DNA of 64,000 bases from Ectopseudomonas composti (GCF_001567565.1 NZ_LSSW01000015.1:24350-88349); one strand, 5' to 3'; numbered from the stretch's first letter, positions 39,557-50,275 are shown. Numbers and translations: made by a program. Notes: generated by a model from the letters alone, not told the origin.

Positions 39557-40057
39557 GTGATCCGTTCGATTCTCTATGCTACCGATCTGGGGCTTTACGC
39601 CTCCTATGTGCTGCAGCACGCCCTCGCAATGAGTCGTAGCTTCAAGGCCGATCTCTACGTGGTGCACGCCGTGGAGCCTATGGGGCTGTTCGCCGAGTCC
39701 GTCCTGCAGACCTATCTGGATGAGGAAATCCTGGGGGAGCTTCGCCGCAATGGGCTGAGTACGGTCATGGGCAGCATCGAGCAGCGCGTACTGGAGGGCT
39801 TTCGCGACGAGTTGGGTGATGGTCTGCAGGACCTGCAGCTGATACGTGCGGTGCGGGTGCTGCAGGGGGATCCACCCGCGGTGATTCTCGAGGAAGCGCA
39901 GAAACTTGGAGTGGATCTGCTGGTCGTAGGCAGTCATAGCCATGGTGCGGAGCTGGCTGTGCCGCTGGGACGAACGGCAGCGCGCATCGTGCAGCTGTCG
40001 GAGGTGCCGGTGTACCTGGTGCCGATGCTGCAGCATCGGGGGCATGGGGATTTGTAA
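39557..40057 (+). CDS. Universal stress protein
   Basis: This 166-aa UspA-family protein begins with MIRSILYATDLGLYASYVLQHAL and ends with the ATP-binding motif pattern VDLLVVGSHSHGAELAVPLGRTAARIV followed by VPVYLVP. The G-2x-G-9x-G(S/T) pattern is partly replaced (VGSHSHGAELAVPLGRTA), so nucleotide binding is uncertain. The GTG start at 39557 is supported by GAGGAGG at 39546-39552. It stands alone between the 5'-nucleotidase and cysB genes. Confidence 0.88.
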   Translation: MIRSILYATDLGLYASYVLQHALAMSRSFKADLYVVHAVEPMGLFAESVLQTYLDEEILGELRRNGLSTVMGSIEQRVLEGFRDELGDGLQDLQLIRAVRVLQGDPPAVILEEAQKLGVDLLVVGSHSHGAELAVPLGRTAARIVQLSEVPVYLVPMLQHRGHGDL

Positions 40058-40151
40058 CGGAGGGCTAATAAAAAGTTCTAGTCTGTCAGATTAAACCAAT
40101 AATATGGTTATATACGGCATTGGCGGTTGTTGGCCTGCCTTACTGCTCTGA

Positions 40152-41135
<984 letters not shown>

Positions 41136-41146
41136 ACACCTGACCG

Positions 41147-41182
41147 AAACGAAAATGGCGCCCTTGGGCGCCATTTTCGTTT
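41147..41182. terminator. Bidirectional terminator between cysB and the CysH-like gene
   Basis: AAACGAAAATGGCGCCC and GGGCGCCATTTTCGTTT form a perfect inverted repeat with a tight TT loop and A/T tracts on both sides. Confidence 0.85.
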
Positions 41183-41195
41183 TGCACGGGAGCGA

Positions 41196-41816
41196 TCAGT
41201 GGCTCAGGTGCAGACCGCACTCGCGATTGTCTTCACCCTTGGTCGGGTCGAAGTAATCGAACTCGTTCGGCAGGTCATGGGCGACCAGGTACTGGTAGAG
41301 GTCCTTGGAGCTCCAGTGCAGCAGGGGCGCGACCTTGATCAGGCCGTCCGGGTTGATGCTGATCGGATCCATCTGCGCACGTACGGCAGTGTCGGTCGCG
41401 CGCAGGGCGGTGAACCAGACGCTGGGTGCGGTCTCGCGCAGGGCGCGGGCGAAGGGCTCGAGCTTCACCTCTTCGGTGAACGCCGCGTGACGCGGATCGT
41501 CCAGCGCGGGTACCGGGCCGTCGATGGCTTCGCGATGGGCACGCGAGCGCTTGGGCAGGTAGGTGATGAGGTTGAGATTGAGCTTGCGCGCTACCTCATT
41601 GGCGAAGCGATAGGTGGCGTCGGTGTTGTAGCCGCTGTCCATCCAGACCACCGGGATGTCCGGCTTGACCTGGCTGACCATATGCAGGATCACCGCTTCG
41701 AACGGGCGGAAGTTGGTGGTGCAGATGGCCGGTTTGCCCAGCCCGATAGCCCACTGAACCAGCTTTTCAGGCTGGTTGCCGAATTCGGCGTTGAGCGCGT
41801 CCAGGTCGAGTTCCAT
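41196..41816 (-). CDS. CysH-like (PAPS/APS reductase family) protein without iron-sulfur cysteines
   Basis: This 206-aa protein has the PAPS reductase fold: ICTTNFRPFEAVILHM in the place of the PP-loop, IPVVWMDSGYNTDATYRFANE near residue 60, and the C-terminal active-site motif ECGLHLSH. The APS-reductase iron-sulfur motif (CC ... CxxC) seen in P. aeruginosa and P. putida CysH is absent; only two cysteines are present, one near residue 32 and one in ECGLH. So it is a PAPS-type or diverged member, and probably not the ordinary pseudomonad assimilatory APS reductase. GGAG precedes the ATG. The neighbourhood of cysB suggests sulfur metabolism. Confidence 0.8.
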   Translation of the reverse strand: MELDLDALNAEFGNQPEKLVQWAIGLGKPAICTTNFRPFEAVILHMVSQVKPDIPVVWMDSGYNTDATYRFANEVARKLNLNLITYLPKRSRAHREAIDGPVPALDDPRHAAFTEEVKLEPFARALRETAPSVWFTALRATDTAVRAQMDPISINPDGLIKVAPLLHWSSKDLYQYLVAHDLPNEFDYFDPTKGEDNRECGLHLSH

Positions 41817-41991
41817 GTTGAGGGCTCCAGATCAAGTGCGTGAGGGCGCGATGGTAGCAAAGGCCGGTTATACAGCTAAATAACTAAGGCTATTGTTGAC
41901 CTGTCTTATGGTTATAAGCAGGTTGCATTGCGCCACTCAGGTTCAGCGGCTAGAGTGCCGGCTCCTTTTTGGCTCAACCGAGGAGTGGCCT

Positions 41992-42609
41992 GTGGAAATC
42001 GCGTGTCTCGACCTGGAAGGCGTACTGGTCCCGGAAATCTGGATCGCCTTTGCGGAAAAAACCGGCATCGAGTCGCTCAAGGCGACCACCCGCGACATCC
42101 CCGATTACGACGTGCTGATGCAACAGCGCCTGCGTATTCTCGATGAGCACGGCCTGAAGTTGAAGGATATCCAGGACGTGATTGCCACACTGAAGCCTCT
42201 CGATGGTGCAGTGGAATTCGTCGATTGGCTGCGTGAGCGCTTCCAGGTGGTGATCCTCTCCGACACCTTCTACGAGTTCTCCCAGCCGCTGATGCGCCAA
42301 CTCGGTTTCCCGACCCTGCTGTGCCATCGTCTGATCACCGACGAGAACGATCGCGTGGTCAGCTACCAACTGCGTCAGAAAGACCCCAAGCGTCAGTCGG
42401 TAATCGCTTTCAAGAGTCTGTATTACCGCGTGATCGCCGCTGGCGACTCGTACAACGACACCACCATGCTCAGCGAAGCCCATGCCGGCATCCTGTTCCA
42501 TGCACCGGACAACGTGATTCGCGAGTTTCCGCAGTTCCCGGCGGTGCACACTTATGAAGACCTCAAGCAAGAGTTCCTCAAAGCGTCGAATCGCAAGCTG
42601 AGCCTGTAA
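41992..42609 (+). CDS. thrH: Phosphoserine phosphatase/homoserine kinase ThrH
   Basis: This 205-aa HAD-family protein has the nucleophile motif CLDLEGVLVPEIW at the N terminus, motif II in VILSDTFYEF near residue 85, and motif III/IV in AAGDSYNDTTML near residue 150. In P. aeruginosa ThrH transfers phosphate between phosphoserine and homoserine. The GTG start at 41992 is supported by GAGGAG and gives the usual length; the longer frame upstream is not typical. It is divergent from the CysH-like gene, with an AT-rich gap of about 175 bp. Confidence 0.93.
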   Translation: MEIACLDLEGVLVPEIWIAFAEKTGIESLKATTRDIPDYDVLMQQRLRILDEHGLKLKDIQDVIATLKPLDGAVEFVDWLRERFQVVILSDTFYEFSQPLMRQLGFPTLLCHRLITDENDRVVSYQLRQKDPKRQSVIAFKSLYYRVIAAGDSYNDTTMLSEAHAGILFHAPDNVIREFPQFPAVHTYEDLKQEFLKASNRKLSL

Positions 42610-42621
42610 CGCCGAACCATG

Positions 42622-42647
42622 AAAAACGCCGCGAATCGCGGCGTTTT
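42622..42647. terminator. Bidirectional terminator between thrH and pabB
   Basis: AAAAACGCCGCG, AAT, CGCGGCGTTTTT forms a perfect stem with A and T tracts, serving both convergent genes. Confidence 0.88.
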
Positions 42648-42660
42648 TCGTTTGGAGCCC

Positions 42661-44019
42661 TTACTGGGTCGGTGCCGGCAAGCGCTCCAGCGTCTCCAGC
42701 AGCACCTTCACCTTGGTGATGGACTCCTGGTACTCGGCCTGCCAGTTGGAGTCGGCGACGATGCCGCCACCTCCCCAGCAACTGACCTTGCAGTCCTTGA
42801 CCAGCAGGCTGCGAATGGCGATGGAGCTGTCCATCTCGCCGCGCACGTCGAGATACAGCAGGGAGCCGCAGTACAGCCCGCGTCGAGTTGGCTCCAATTC
42901 ATCGATGATCTGCATGGCGCGGATCTTCGGTGCACCGGTGATGGAACCACCTGGGAAGCTGCCAGCGATGAGGTCCAGCGCATCCTTGCCGGGCGCCAGT
43001 TCGGCGGTCACGCAACTGACCAGATGATGCACGTTGGGATAGCTCTCCAGGGCGAACAGCTCCGGCACTTTCACCGAGCCGACCTGGCAGCTGCGACCGA
43101 GATCGTTGCGCAGCAGATCGACGATCATCAGGTTCTCGGCGCGATCCTTGCGGCTCGCCAGTAGCTCTTGGGCCTGCGCCTGATCATCGTCGGCATCATG
43201 GCCACGGCGTCGCGTGCCTTTGATCGGGCGGGTTTCCACCTGGCCCTGGCTGACCTTGAGAAAACGCTCGGGCGAGAGGCTGAGAATGGCGTCGCCATTG
43301 CCCAGGTTCTGAAAACCAGAAAAGGGCGTAGGACAGGCCTGGCGCAGTGCCAGATAGGCGGCCCAGGGGTCACCCTCGCAGGGCGCCTGAAAACGCTGGG
43401 CGAAGTTCACCTGATAACAATCGCCGGCAAGGATGTAGCCCTGGATGCGTTCGATGGCCTGGCGATAGCGGTGCTGATCGATATCGGCCTGGAATGGTTG
43501 AGTCAGGTAGAAGGAGGCGCCTTGATCCTCAGGTGCTGCTGCGAACAGCGTTTGCAGACGCTGCCGCTCGGCCTCCGGCAGGGTCGGATGAAACATCAGG
43601 ACGCTGCTGCCCAGCTGGTGATCGCTGATCAGTGCCCAGGCATAGAGGCCGAAGCGCGCATCCTGCAGATGCAGATCATCGATGCTCTGCTCGGGCAGTG
43701 CCTCGAGACGACGACCGAAGTCATAAGACAGATAGCCGATCAAGCCACCGACGAATGGCAATGGCTGCTGCGCCGGTGCATCGGCGTGGCCAAGGCTCTG
43801 CAATGCGCCTCGCAGGCGTTGCAGGAAGTCGTTGGCCGATTCGTCGCTCGCTGGCGCCAGTTCTGCCAATGGCCAGGCACTCATAAGGTCATAGCGTCCA
43901 CGCTCGGCCCCCGGGTGTCCGGCATCCAGCAGTACGGCGCCGGGTGCCTGGCGGATGCGCTGGAAGTGGTCGCTGGGATCTTTCCGGTAAGCAATCGGGT
44001 GCAGAGAGCAGCTTGGCAT
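42661..44019 (-). CDS. pabB: Aminodeoxychorismate synthase component I
   Basis: This 452-aa chorismate-binding enzyme converts chorismate, with ammonia from a PabA/TrpG partner, to 4-amino-4-deoxychorismate for folate. The C-terminal chorismate domain holds SLSPERFLKVSQG, PIKGTRRRG (the active-site Lys is characteristic of PabB), NLMIVDLLRNDLGR and FPGGSITGAPKIRAMQIIDELE in separate segments. Three in-frame starts exist; MPSCSLHPIAYRKDPSDHF is chosen because it opens a typical N terminus, but no Shine-Dalgarno decides. The next genes are divergent regulators. Confidence 0.92.
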   Translation of the reverse strand: MPSCSLHPIAYRKDPSDHFQRIRQAPGAVLLDAGHPGAERGRYDLMSAWPLAELAPASDESANDFLQRLRGALQSLGHADAPAQQPLPFVGGLIGYLSYDFGRRLEALPEQSIDDLHLQDARFGLYAWALISDHQLGSSVLMFHPTLPEAERQRLQTLFAAAPEDQGASFYLTQPFQADIDQHRYRQAIERIQGYILAGDCYQVNFAQRFQAPCEGDPWAAYLALRQACPTPFSGFQNLGNGDAILSLSPERFLKVSQGQVETRPIKGTRRRGHDADDDQAQAQELLASRKDRAENLMIVDLLRNDLGRSCQVGSVKVPELFALESYPNVHHLVSCVTAELAPGKDALDLIAGSFPGGSITGAPKIRAMQIIDELEPTRRGLYCGSLLYLDVRGEMDSSIAIRSLLVKDCKVSCWGGGGIVADSNWQAEYQESITKVKVLLETLERLPAPTQ

Positions 44020-44183
44020 GCGTGGCATTCGGGAGTGTGGGAGGGACGATTGTAGTCTGCCGCTAACATTCATCCTAGAGCTTGTGCCGGGTTTGCTCCG
44101 GCGCGTTCAGCTGATTAGTATTGAGTCGTGCCAGGACGTTGAACTGTCGTACCAGAACAATAATTAACGAAGGGATCCAGGCC

Positions 44184-46898
44184 ATGGATGAAGTTATAGG
44201 TCCAGCCGCTGGAAGCCTGCTGCGTTCGAAACTGTCGCCGCCCCAGGCATCTGCGGACTATTTGGCAAGACCCCAGGTCGAAGCCGCGTTATCGGCCCAT
44301 CCCCACGCTCGTCTCGTGCTGTTTTGCGCACCTGCTGGCTTTGGCAAGACCACCGCGCTGGCGATGCTGGTGGAGCGTCGTCTTCAGGCCGGTAGTGCCG
44401 TTGCCTGGTTGTCGCTGGGTCCGGACGATGATGAGCCGGTACGTTTCTACCAGCAACTGATCGAAGCATTGGGCCGCGCATTGCCTGGCTTCGGTGACGA
44501 CGCATCGGCCTACCTGCGCAACACCATGCGCGTGCCCGTCGAGGCGGTGATGGAAAGCCTGTTGGTAGACCTGTCACTGCGCTGCGAACCGCTCCTGCTG
44601 GTGCTCGACGATCTGCATCTGATCCAGGATGGCGAGCTGCTCGCGGCGCTCAACCGACTGGTCAAGCTAGCGCCGCCGAATTTCACCTTGGCCATCGGCA
44701 GCCGTTCGCAACCGGCACTGAGCCTGGCCACATTGCGCGCCAAGGGGTTGCTGCTGGAGCTCGGAAGCGAGGAACTCAGGCTCAATGCCGAGGAAACGCG
44801 CGGTTATCTGGAGCGCAGCGGTCTGCAGCTCGATGCCGAGGAGTTTGGTGCGCTGTATAGCCACACCGAGGGTTGGATGGTCGGGGTGCACCTGGCCAGC
44901 CTGTGGCTGCGCAACCACCCGCAACCGACCGAGCGCATGGCGGAGCTGGGCGCCGACAAGAACGCCGTGGGTGACTACCTGCTGCGCTCGGTATTCGAGC
45001 AGTTACCGGCCGAGCGTCAGGAGCAACTGCTGGCACTCGGCGTGGCACAACAGCTCAGCGGTGATCTGGCCAGTACGCTGACCGGACGCCATGACGGCCA
45101 GCAGCTGCTGGAAGACCTGGAGGTCATGCAGCTGTTTCTCCTGCCCATGGATCGCGAACGCCAGTGGTATCGCTTCCATAACCTGTTCGCCGAATTTCTC
45201 CGTGCGCGCCTCAAGGAGCGCGATCCGGAGCGTTTCAAGCAGCTGCATTTCAATGCCAGCCTGTGGTTCACCAATCACCACATGCAGAACCTGGCCATCG
45301 AGCACGCCCGTCATGCCGAAGATGCCGAGATGCTCGCTGCGCTGCTCGACGGCTGCGGCCTGGAGCTGATCAACCGTGGCCAACTCAACCTTATCTACAA
45401 ATGGCGCCAGCACGTGCCGGACGAGATCGCTGCGCGTTTTCCCGTGCTGGTGCTGGCCGATGTCTGGACCCGTGCGGCCGAGCTGGGGCTGAGCGAGGCC
45501 AATCGCATGCTCGATGAGCTGCTGGAGCGCTGGGGCGAGTCACGCACGAACGGGCCGCTGAGTGACAAGGTATTGGCGACGCTGGCGATCAAGGCGGTGA
45601 TCGCCCTGCAGAAAGACGACCTGGATACCTGCGTCGTTCTGGCGCGGCGCATCGAGGCGCAACTGGGCCAGCACACGGCCTTCCTTGAGGTGGCGATTCT
45701 CACCGTCGGCGCTTTGGCCAGCGTCATGCTCGGCCAGGGCGGCCATGCGCGCAAGCTGCTGGCGCTGGCGCAGCAGCGCAACCATTTCCTCGAAGGTCGT
45801 TATCTGGACATGCAGCTGGCCAATGTGGAAATCCTGCTGTGTCTGGAACAGGGAAGAGTGAAGCAGGCACAGCTGTTGTTCGAACAGTTACGCGCGCGCG
45901 TGATGCCCTGGTTCGGCGAAAAGTCCCGCGCGCTGGTTCTACCCACCATCAGCGAGGCGCTGATCGCCTATCAGCAAGGCCGCCTGGAAGGCCTGCAGGA
46001 TCGGCTGCGCTGGGCTCTGGCGACGGTCGACGTGATCAATCCGATCGATCTCTATGCTCAGGCGATGCTCTGTCTGGCGCGTTTGCAGCGTCAGCAGGAT
46101 GCTCCGAAGGAGGCCGTCGCGACTCTGGTGCTGATGCAGAATCTGGCAGCCCGTCACCACTCCTGGCGCTTCTACGTGCAGGCTGTGGGCGAGGAGATTG
46201 CCTGGACGCTTCAGGAACCGCTGGCCGATCGCAGCAAGCGCGCAGAACAGCGCCTGAAGTCGGTGGACTGGAACAAGCTGGCAGGTCATTACAAACAGCG
46301 CAGTTTCAACCCGGTGTCCTGGGTGTTGGGGCTGACCCGCATTCGCCTGCAGCAGGCGCGCGGACATTACAGCGAAGCGCTGCATGAGATCACCCAGCTG
46401 CGCGGTCAGTTGCAGGAAGGCTGGCACGGGCTATACGGCCTGCGCCTGGATCTGCTCGCGGCGTTGAGCTATCAGCGTCTGGGCTATCAGGAGCGCGCAC
46501 AAAGCCTGCTGGTGCAGTGCTTGATCGGGGCCGAACGAGAAGAAGTTCGCAGCCTGTTCATCGAGGAAGGCGAGGCGATCCGCCAGATGTTGCAGCAGCT
46601 GGAGTCCGCCGAGCGCCAACCGGCATTGCAGGTATTCATTCGCAGTCTGTTGAGCGCCTGGCCCGGCCAGGAGTCACGGCAGGCGCTGGATGTGCTGGAG
46701 GAAGGGCTGACCGAGCGTGAGCGCGAAGTGGTCTGCCTGGCCGCCAAGGGCATGTCCAACGAAGAGATCGGCCAGCAGCTGTCGCTGGCCCTGGGGACCG
46801 TCAAATGGCACCTGCACAACATCTACGAAAAGCTCAAGGTGCGTAACCGCACCCAAGCCATCCGTCGTGCCCGCGAGCTGAGCCTACTCGAATCATGA
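44184..46898 (+). CDS. MalT-type LuxR regulator 1 (STAND ATPase)
   Basis: This 904-aa regulator has an N-terminal NTPase of the MalT group: LLRSKLSPPQ, Walker A CAPAGFGKTTALAML near residue 55, and LLLVLDDLHLIQDGELLAALNRL for the Walker B region near 145. A long helical TPR-like sensor follows (about residues 330-820), and a C-terminal LuxR HTH (LTEREREVVCLAAKGMSNEEIGQQL-LALGTVKWHLHNIYEKLKVRNRTQAI) ends the protein. AAGGGA precedes the ATG. The stop overlaps the start of a paralog (ATGA), so the two are made together and may act as a pair. Confidence 0.9.
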   Translation: MDEVIGPAAGSLLRSKLSPPQASADYLARPQVEAALSAHPHARLVLFCAPAGFGKTTALAMLVERRLQAGSAVAWLSLGPDDDEPVRFYQQLIEALGRALPGFGDDASAYLRNTMRVPVEAVMESLLVDLSLRCEPLLLVLDDLHLIQDGELLAALNRLVKLAPPNFTLAIGSRSQPALSLATLRAKGLLLELGSEELRLNAEETRGYLERSGLQLDAEEFGALYSHTEGWMVGVHLASLWLRNHPQPTERMAELGADKNAVGDYLLRSVFEQLPAERQEQLLALGVAQQLSGDLASTLTGRHDGQQLLEDLEVMQLFLLPMDRERQWYRFHNLFAEFLRARLKERDPERFKQLHFNASLWFTNHHMQNLAIEHARHAEDAEMLAALLDGCGLELINRGQLNLIYKWRQHVPDEIAARFPVLVLADVWTRAAELGLSEANRMLDELLERWGESRTNGPLSDKVLATLAIKAVIALQKDDLDTCVVLARRIEAQLGQHTAFLEVAILTVGALASVMLGQGGHARKLLALAQQRNHFLEGRYLDMQLANVEILLCLEQGRVKQAQLLFEQLRARVMPWFGEKSRALVLPTISEALIAYQQGRLEGLQDRLRWALATVDVINPIDLYAQAMLCLARLQRQQDAPKEAVATLVLMQNLAARHHSWRFYVQAVGEEIAWTLQEPLADRSKRAEQRLKSVDWNKLAGHYKQRSFNPVSWVLGLTRIRLQQARGHYSEALHEITQLRGQLQEGWHGLYGLRLDLLAALSYQRLGYQERAQSLLVQCLIGAEREEVRSLFIEEGEAIRQMLQQLESAERQPALQVFIRSLLSAWPGQESRQALDVLEEGLTEREREVVCLAAKGMSNEEIGQQLSLALGTVKWHLHNIYEKLKVRNRTQAIRRARELSLLES

Positions 46899-49618
46899 AC
46901 AGTCAGAATCCGACCTGCCAAGCTGCTGCTCCGCTGTTGCGTACCAAGCTGTATCCCGCCCACGCCGAGGGCGCTCCGCTGTTGGAGCGTTCGGCCTTGA
47001 TCGAGCGTTTGCTGGAGGCGCGTGAGCAACGCCTGATGGTTCTCAGTGCACCCGCCGGCTTCGGCAAGAGCACCGTCCTCAGCCAGTTGCGCAGTCGCTT
47101 GCAGGCGCAAGGTGCGCGCGTCGCCTGGTTGTCGTGCGATGAGAGCGACAGTGAACCGGCAAGGCTGCTGCAGTACCTGGTGGCGGCCGTCGCCGCCGTC
47201 TGCCCGGGGTTCGGGAGCAGCGCTACGGCGCTGCTTCAGGGCGAGATCAGCTGGCCCCTGGAGGCAGCGATAGATGCATTTATCGATGATCTGAAAGGGC
47301 TGCCGCAAGACCTCTACCTGATGCTCGACGACTTCCACCGTATTCGCCATCCCACGCTTGGTCAGAGCTCGCGCTATCTGATCGAGCGCCTGCCCAAACA
47401 GGTACGACTGGTGGCCAGTACCCGTCATCAGCCACGTTTTCTCGATGAGTCGCCCGCGTTCGCTGGCTGGGCGTTCTGGCTCAAGGCCGAGGACCTGCGT
47501 CTGACCCGGGCGGAGACGGCCGCTTACTTGCGCGACATCAAGCGCCTGGCTCTGGATGACCATGAGCTCGATCTGCTGCATGCGCGTACCGAGGGCTGGA
47601 TCACGGCCCTGCATCTGGCGGCGCTGGCCTTGCCGCGCCAGCGCGATCGCGCCGCGTTTCTCGCCGGCTTGTCAGGCGCCGAACGCAATATCGCCGACTA
47701 CCTGGCCGAGGATGTGGTGGCCAGCTTGCCGGAAGCGATGCAGCTGTTTCTCGACCAGACCTCGGTGCTCGATGAATTCAACGCCGGCCTGTGTGACGCC
47801 CTTACCGGACATCAGGACGGTGGTGACATGCTGCATCGCCTGCAGGGTGAGCAGCTGTTCGTGATCCCACTGGACGAGCAGGGCGAATGGTTTCGCTATC
47901 ACCATCTGTTCGCCGAGTTCCTGCAGGGACGCCTGGCCAAACGTGGCGACCCGGCGCACCTGCTGCACGCGGCGGCACGTTGGTGCGAAAGCAACGACCT
48001 CGCCGACAAGGCGATCAAGTACGCCTTGCGGGCTCGCGATTACGCGTTCGCCGCCGAACTGCTGGAGCGCCAGGGCGCGCGCCTGATCGCCGGCAATCGG
48101 GTGTACGGCATCCTCGCCATTCTCAAGGATATTCCGCCGGTGGAGATCACCGAGCAGCCGGTGTTCCAGATCTTCTATGCCTGGCAATTGGCGTTCGAGC
48201 AGAAGTTCGCCGAATCCGAGGCGTTGATCGAGGAGGTGAGCACGCGCCTGACGCAAGGGCGCGGCAAGGGTATGCACTTCGGGCTGATCGAGCTGCTGGC
48301 CGCCGCTCAGGTGCTCAAGGCGCTGGTCATGCTGTATCAGGACAAGCTCGAAGCCTGCCTCAAGGTCGCCAGTCAGTGGCTGGCGCTGGTGCCGCAGAAC
48401 CAGCCGGTGTTCCGTGCCAGCCTGGCGTGCGTGCAAGCGGCGGCGTTTGCGCTGCTCGGCGAGTTCGGTGAGGCGGCCAAGGCGATTACCGTGGCGCGGG
48501 AGAACCTGCGCCAGTGCGAGAGCGAGTACCTGCACGTGATGGCCAGCCTGATCGAGGCCCTGATCTGCAAGGAATACGGCGAACTGGAGCGTGGCCGCTC
48601 CCTGGCCGAGGCTGCGCGGGCGAGGGTGGAGCAGGTTTTTGGTCGACGTAGCCGGGTTGGCGGTCCACTTGCGTTGGCCTATGCCGACCTGCTTTACGAG
48701 CAGGACCGGCACGGTGCAATCCTCGCCGAATTGCCGTTGGCGACCACCTGGCGTGATGTCGCCACCCCGGTCGAGTTGATCAGTCGCGGCAAGCTGGTGA
48801 TGGCGCGGGCGCGCTTCTTCGCCGGAGCGGGCGAGCAGGGGCTGGAGGAGCTCGACGAGTGGCTGGCCGGTTTGCAGGGGCTGGGCTACGAGCGTGTATT
48901 CGCCATTGGCATGAGCTGCAAGGTGCAGTTCCTGCTGTGGCTGCGCAGGCCCAATGAGGCGCAGCGCATTTATCAGCAACTGGAGCGCCATATCGCCGCG
49001 CTGCCCATCGAGCGCTATGGCGATGCGCATACGGTGTTGGCGCTGAGCCAGGCGCGCCTGGCATTGAGCGAACGACGGGTGGACAAGGCCCAGGCGTGCC
49101 TGGAGGCCTGTCTGGCGAAGCAGGGCGCCAAGCACCAGCGAGATCGGCGCCTGCGTCTGAGCCTGTTACTTTCTGTGGCGTATTGGCGCAAAGGTAACAG
49201 CGAAAAAGCCTTCGCCTTGTTGCGCTCGACGCTGGCGGAAGCCTGGCAATGCGGTTATCGCCGGCTGTTCCAGGACGACGCGCTATGGCTGTTGCCGCTC
49301 TGGGATGCTTGGCGCTGTGCCGACTCCAGGCGCGCCAACGCCTGGCAGGGGGTGGCGGAAATGCTCCGTGAACAGTGCCGCAGGCTGGCTATTGATCCTG
49401 AAAGTTTCGAGGAAAATCAGGATGTTAGCCATCGCGAGCGAGAAATACTGCGGCTCGTTGCGGCCGGGCTTTCCAATCGCGATATCGCCCAGGCGGTGCA
49501 CCTCTCCGAGGCAACCATCAAATGGCACCTGCACAACCTGTTCTCCAAGCTTGGGGTACGTAGCCGCACTCAAGCGGTGCTCAAGGGCAAGAGTCTGGGG
49601 CTGTTGAGCGAGGCGTGA
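46895..49618 (+). CDS. MalT-type LuxR regulator 2 (STAND ATPase), paralog
   Basis: This 907-aa protein has the same layout as its upstream neighbour: LLRTKLYPAHAEG start, Walker A SAPAGFGKSTVLSQL near residue 55, Walker B LYLMLDDFHRIRHP near 140, a TPR-like sensor region, and a C-terminal LuxR HTH (VSHREREILRLVAAGLSNRDIAQAVHLSEATIKWHLHNLFSKLGVRSRTQAV). The pair probably arose by tandem duplication. The closest downstream genes on the same strand form an envelope operon 234 bp away, which is the natural candidate target. The ligand is unknown. Confidence 0.9.
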   Translation: MNSQNPTCQAAAPLLRTKLYPAHAEGAPLLERSALIERLLEAREQRLMVLSAPAGFGKSTVLSQLRSRLQAQGARVAWLSCDESDSEPARLLQYLVAAVAAVCPGFGSSATALLQGEISWPLEAAIDAFIDDLKGLPQDLYLMLDDFHRIRHPTLGQSSRYLIERLPKQVRLVASTRHQPRFLDESPAFAGWAFWLKAEDLRLTRAETAAYLRDIKRLALDDHELDLLHARTEGWITALHLAALALPRQRDRAAFLAGLSGAERNIADYLAEDVVASLPEAMQLFLDQTSVLDEFNAGLCDALTGHQDGGDMLHRLQGEQLFVIPLDEQGEWFRYHHLFAEFLQGRLAKRGDPAHLLHAAARWCESNDLADKAIKYALRARDYAFAAELLERQGARLIAGNRVYGILAILKDIPPVEITEQPVFQIFYAWQLAFEQKFAESEALIEEVSTRLTQGRGKGMHFGLIELLAAAQVLKALVMLYQDKLEACLKVASQWLALVPQNQPVFRASLACVQAAAFALLGEFGEAAKAITVARENLRQCESEYLHVMASLIEALICKEYGELERGRSLAEAARARVEQVFGRRSRVGGPLALAYADLLYEQDRHGAILAELPLATTWRDVATPVELISRGKLVMARARFFAGAGEQGLEELDEWLAGLQGLGYERVFAIGMSCKVQFLLWLRRPNEAQRIYQQLERHIAALPIERYGDAHTVLALSQARLALSERRVDKAQACLEACLAKQGAKHQRDRRLRLSLLLSVAYWRKGNSEKAFALLRSTLAEAWQCGYRRLFQDDALWLLPLWDAWRCADSRRANAWQGVAEMLREQCRRLAIDPESFEENQDVSHREREILRLVAAGLSNRDIAQAVHLSEATIKWHLHNLFSKLGVRSRTQAVLKGKSLGLLSEA

Positions 49619-49852
49619 CGGGGAGGGCGGTAAAAGAGCCGTGCTCCATCCCTTGGATGGGCTGGCAGTTGAATGGCGGGTTAGTAGCTTGTAGCCATCT
49701 CGAAGCGCAGCGCGTTTCGCGACTCCAAACCTGGCGTACCTAAGGAAGCCGCGACAGGTCTGGTGATCGGCATGAGCCGGTCAGGCTGCTTGTGACAGGA
49801 CGTCACCGGCAGAGCCCGGGGAACCCCCATTTGAACTGTGGAGATAACAACA

Positions 49853-50275
49853 ATGATGACCCTGAAGAAAATCGCTCTCGCCGCCGCCGTCATGGCAGTC
49901 CCGTTCATGGCCCAGGCCGACCTGAAGTCGCTGGATGACACCGCCCTGGCAGGCGTCACTGGTCAGGCCGGTATCAGCATCGCCGGTAACTTCGATGCCA
50001 CCATCGGTTCGATCGTCTACACCGATACCGAAACCGGCGTCAGCGATGGCAGCAACAGCCTGAGCCTGAACACCGTCACCCTGTCTGGCTTCAACATCGA
50101 CGAAGCCAATCCGCTGACCATCGACGTGGTCGACAACAAGCTGGAAATCGGCCTGCCGGGCATCAACGGCGGGGTGGCCGTGGATGCAGTGAAGATCGGC
50201 AACGGCACCATCGGTGGCGTCGCCATCAACGGCCTCGACATGGCCGGTTCCACCGTCAAGATCTGGGGTCATTGA
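49853..50275 (+). CDS. Small exported protein (FilA-like/DUF6160-like)
   Basis: This 140-aa protein has a signal peptide (LKKIALAAAVMAVPFMAQA, cleavage near residue 22), directly followed by LKSLDDTALAGVTGQAGISI. That segment (about residues 27-40) is the hallmark of the DUF6160/FilA-like group and looks like a double-glycine leader. The rest (NFDATIGSIVYTDTETGVSDGSNSLSLNTVTLSGFNID...) is a repetitive beta-rich region, predicted to form a beta-helix or beta-sandwich on the cell surface. GGAG at 49840-49843 supports the ATG at 49853. It is the first gene of the five-gene envelope operon. Confidence 0.8.
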   Translation: MMTLKKIALAAAVMAVPFMAQADLKSLDDTALAGVTGQAGISIAGNFDATIGSIVYTDTETGVSDGSNSLSLNTVTLSGFNIDEANPLTIDVVDNKLEIGLPGINGGVAVDAVKIGNGTIGGVAINGLDMAGSTVKIWGH

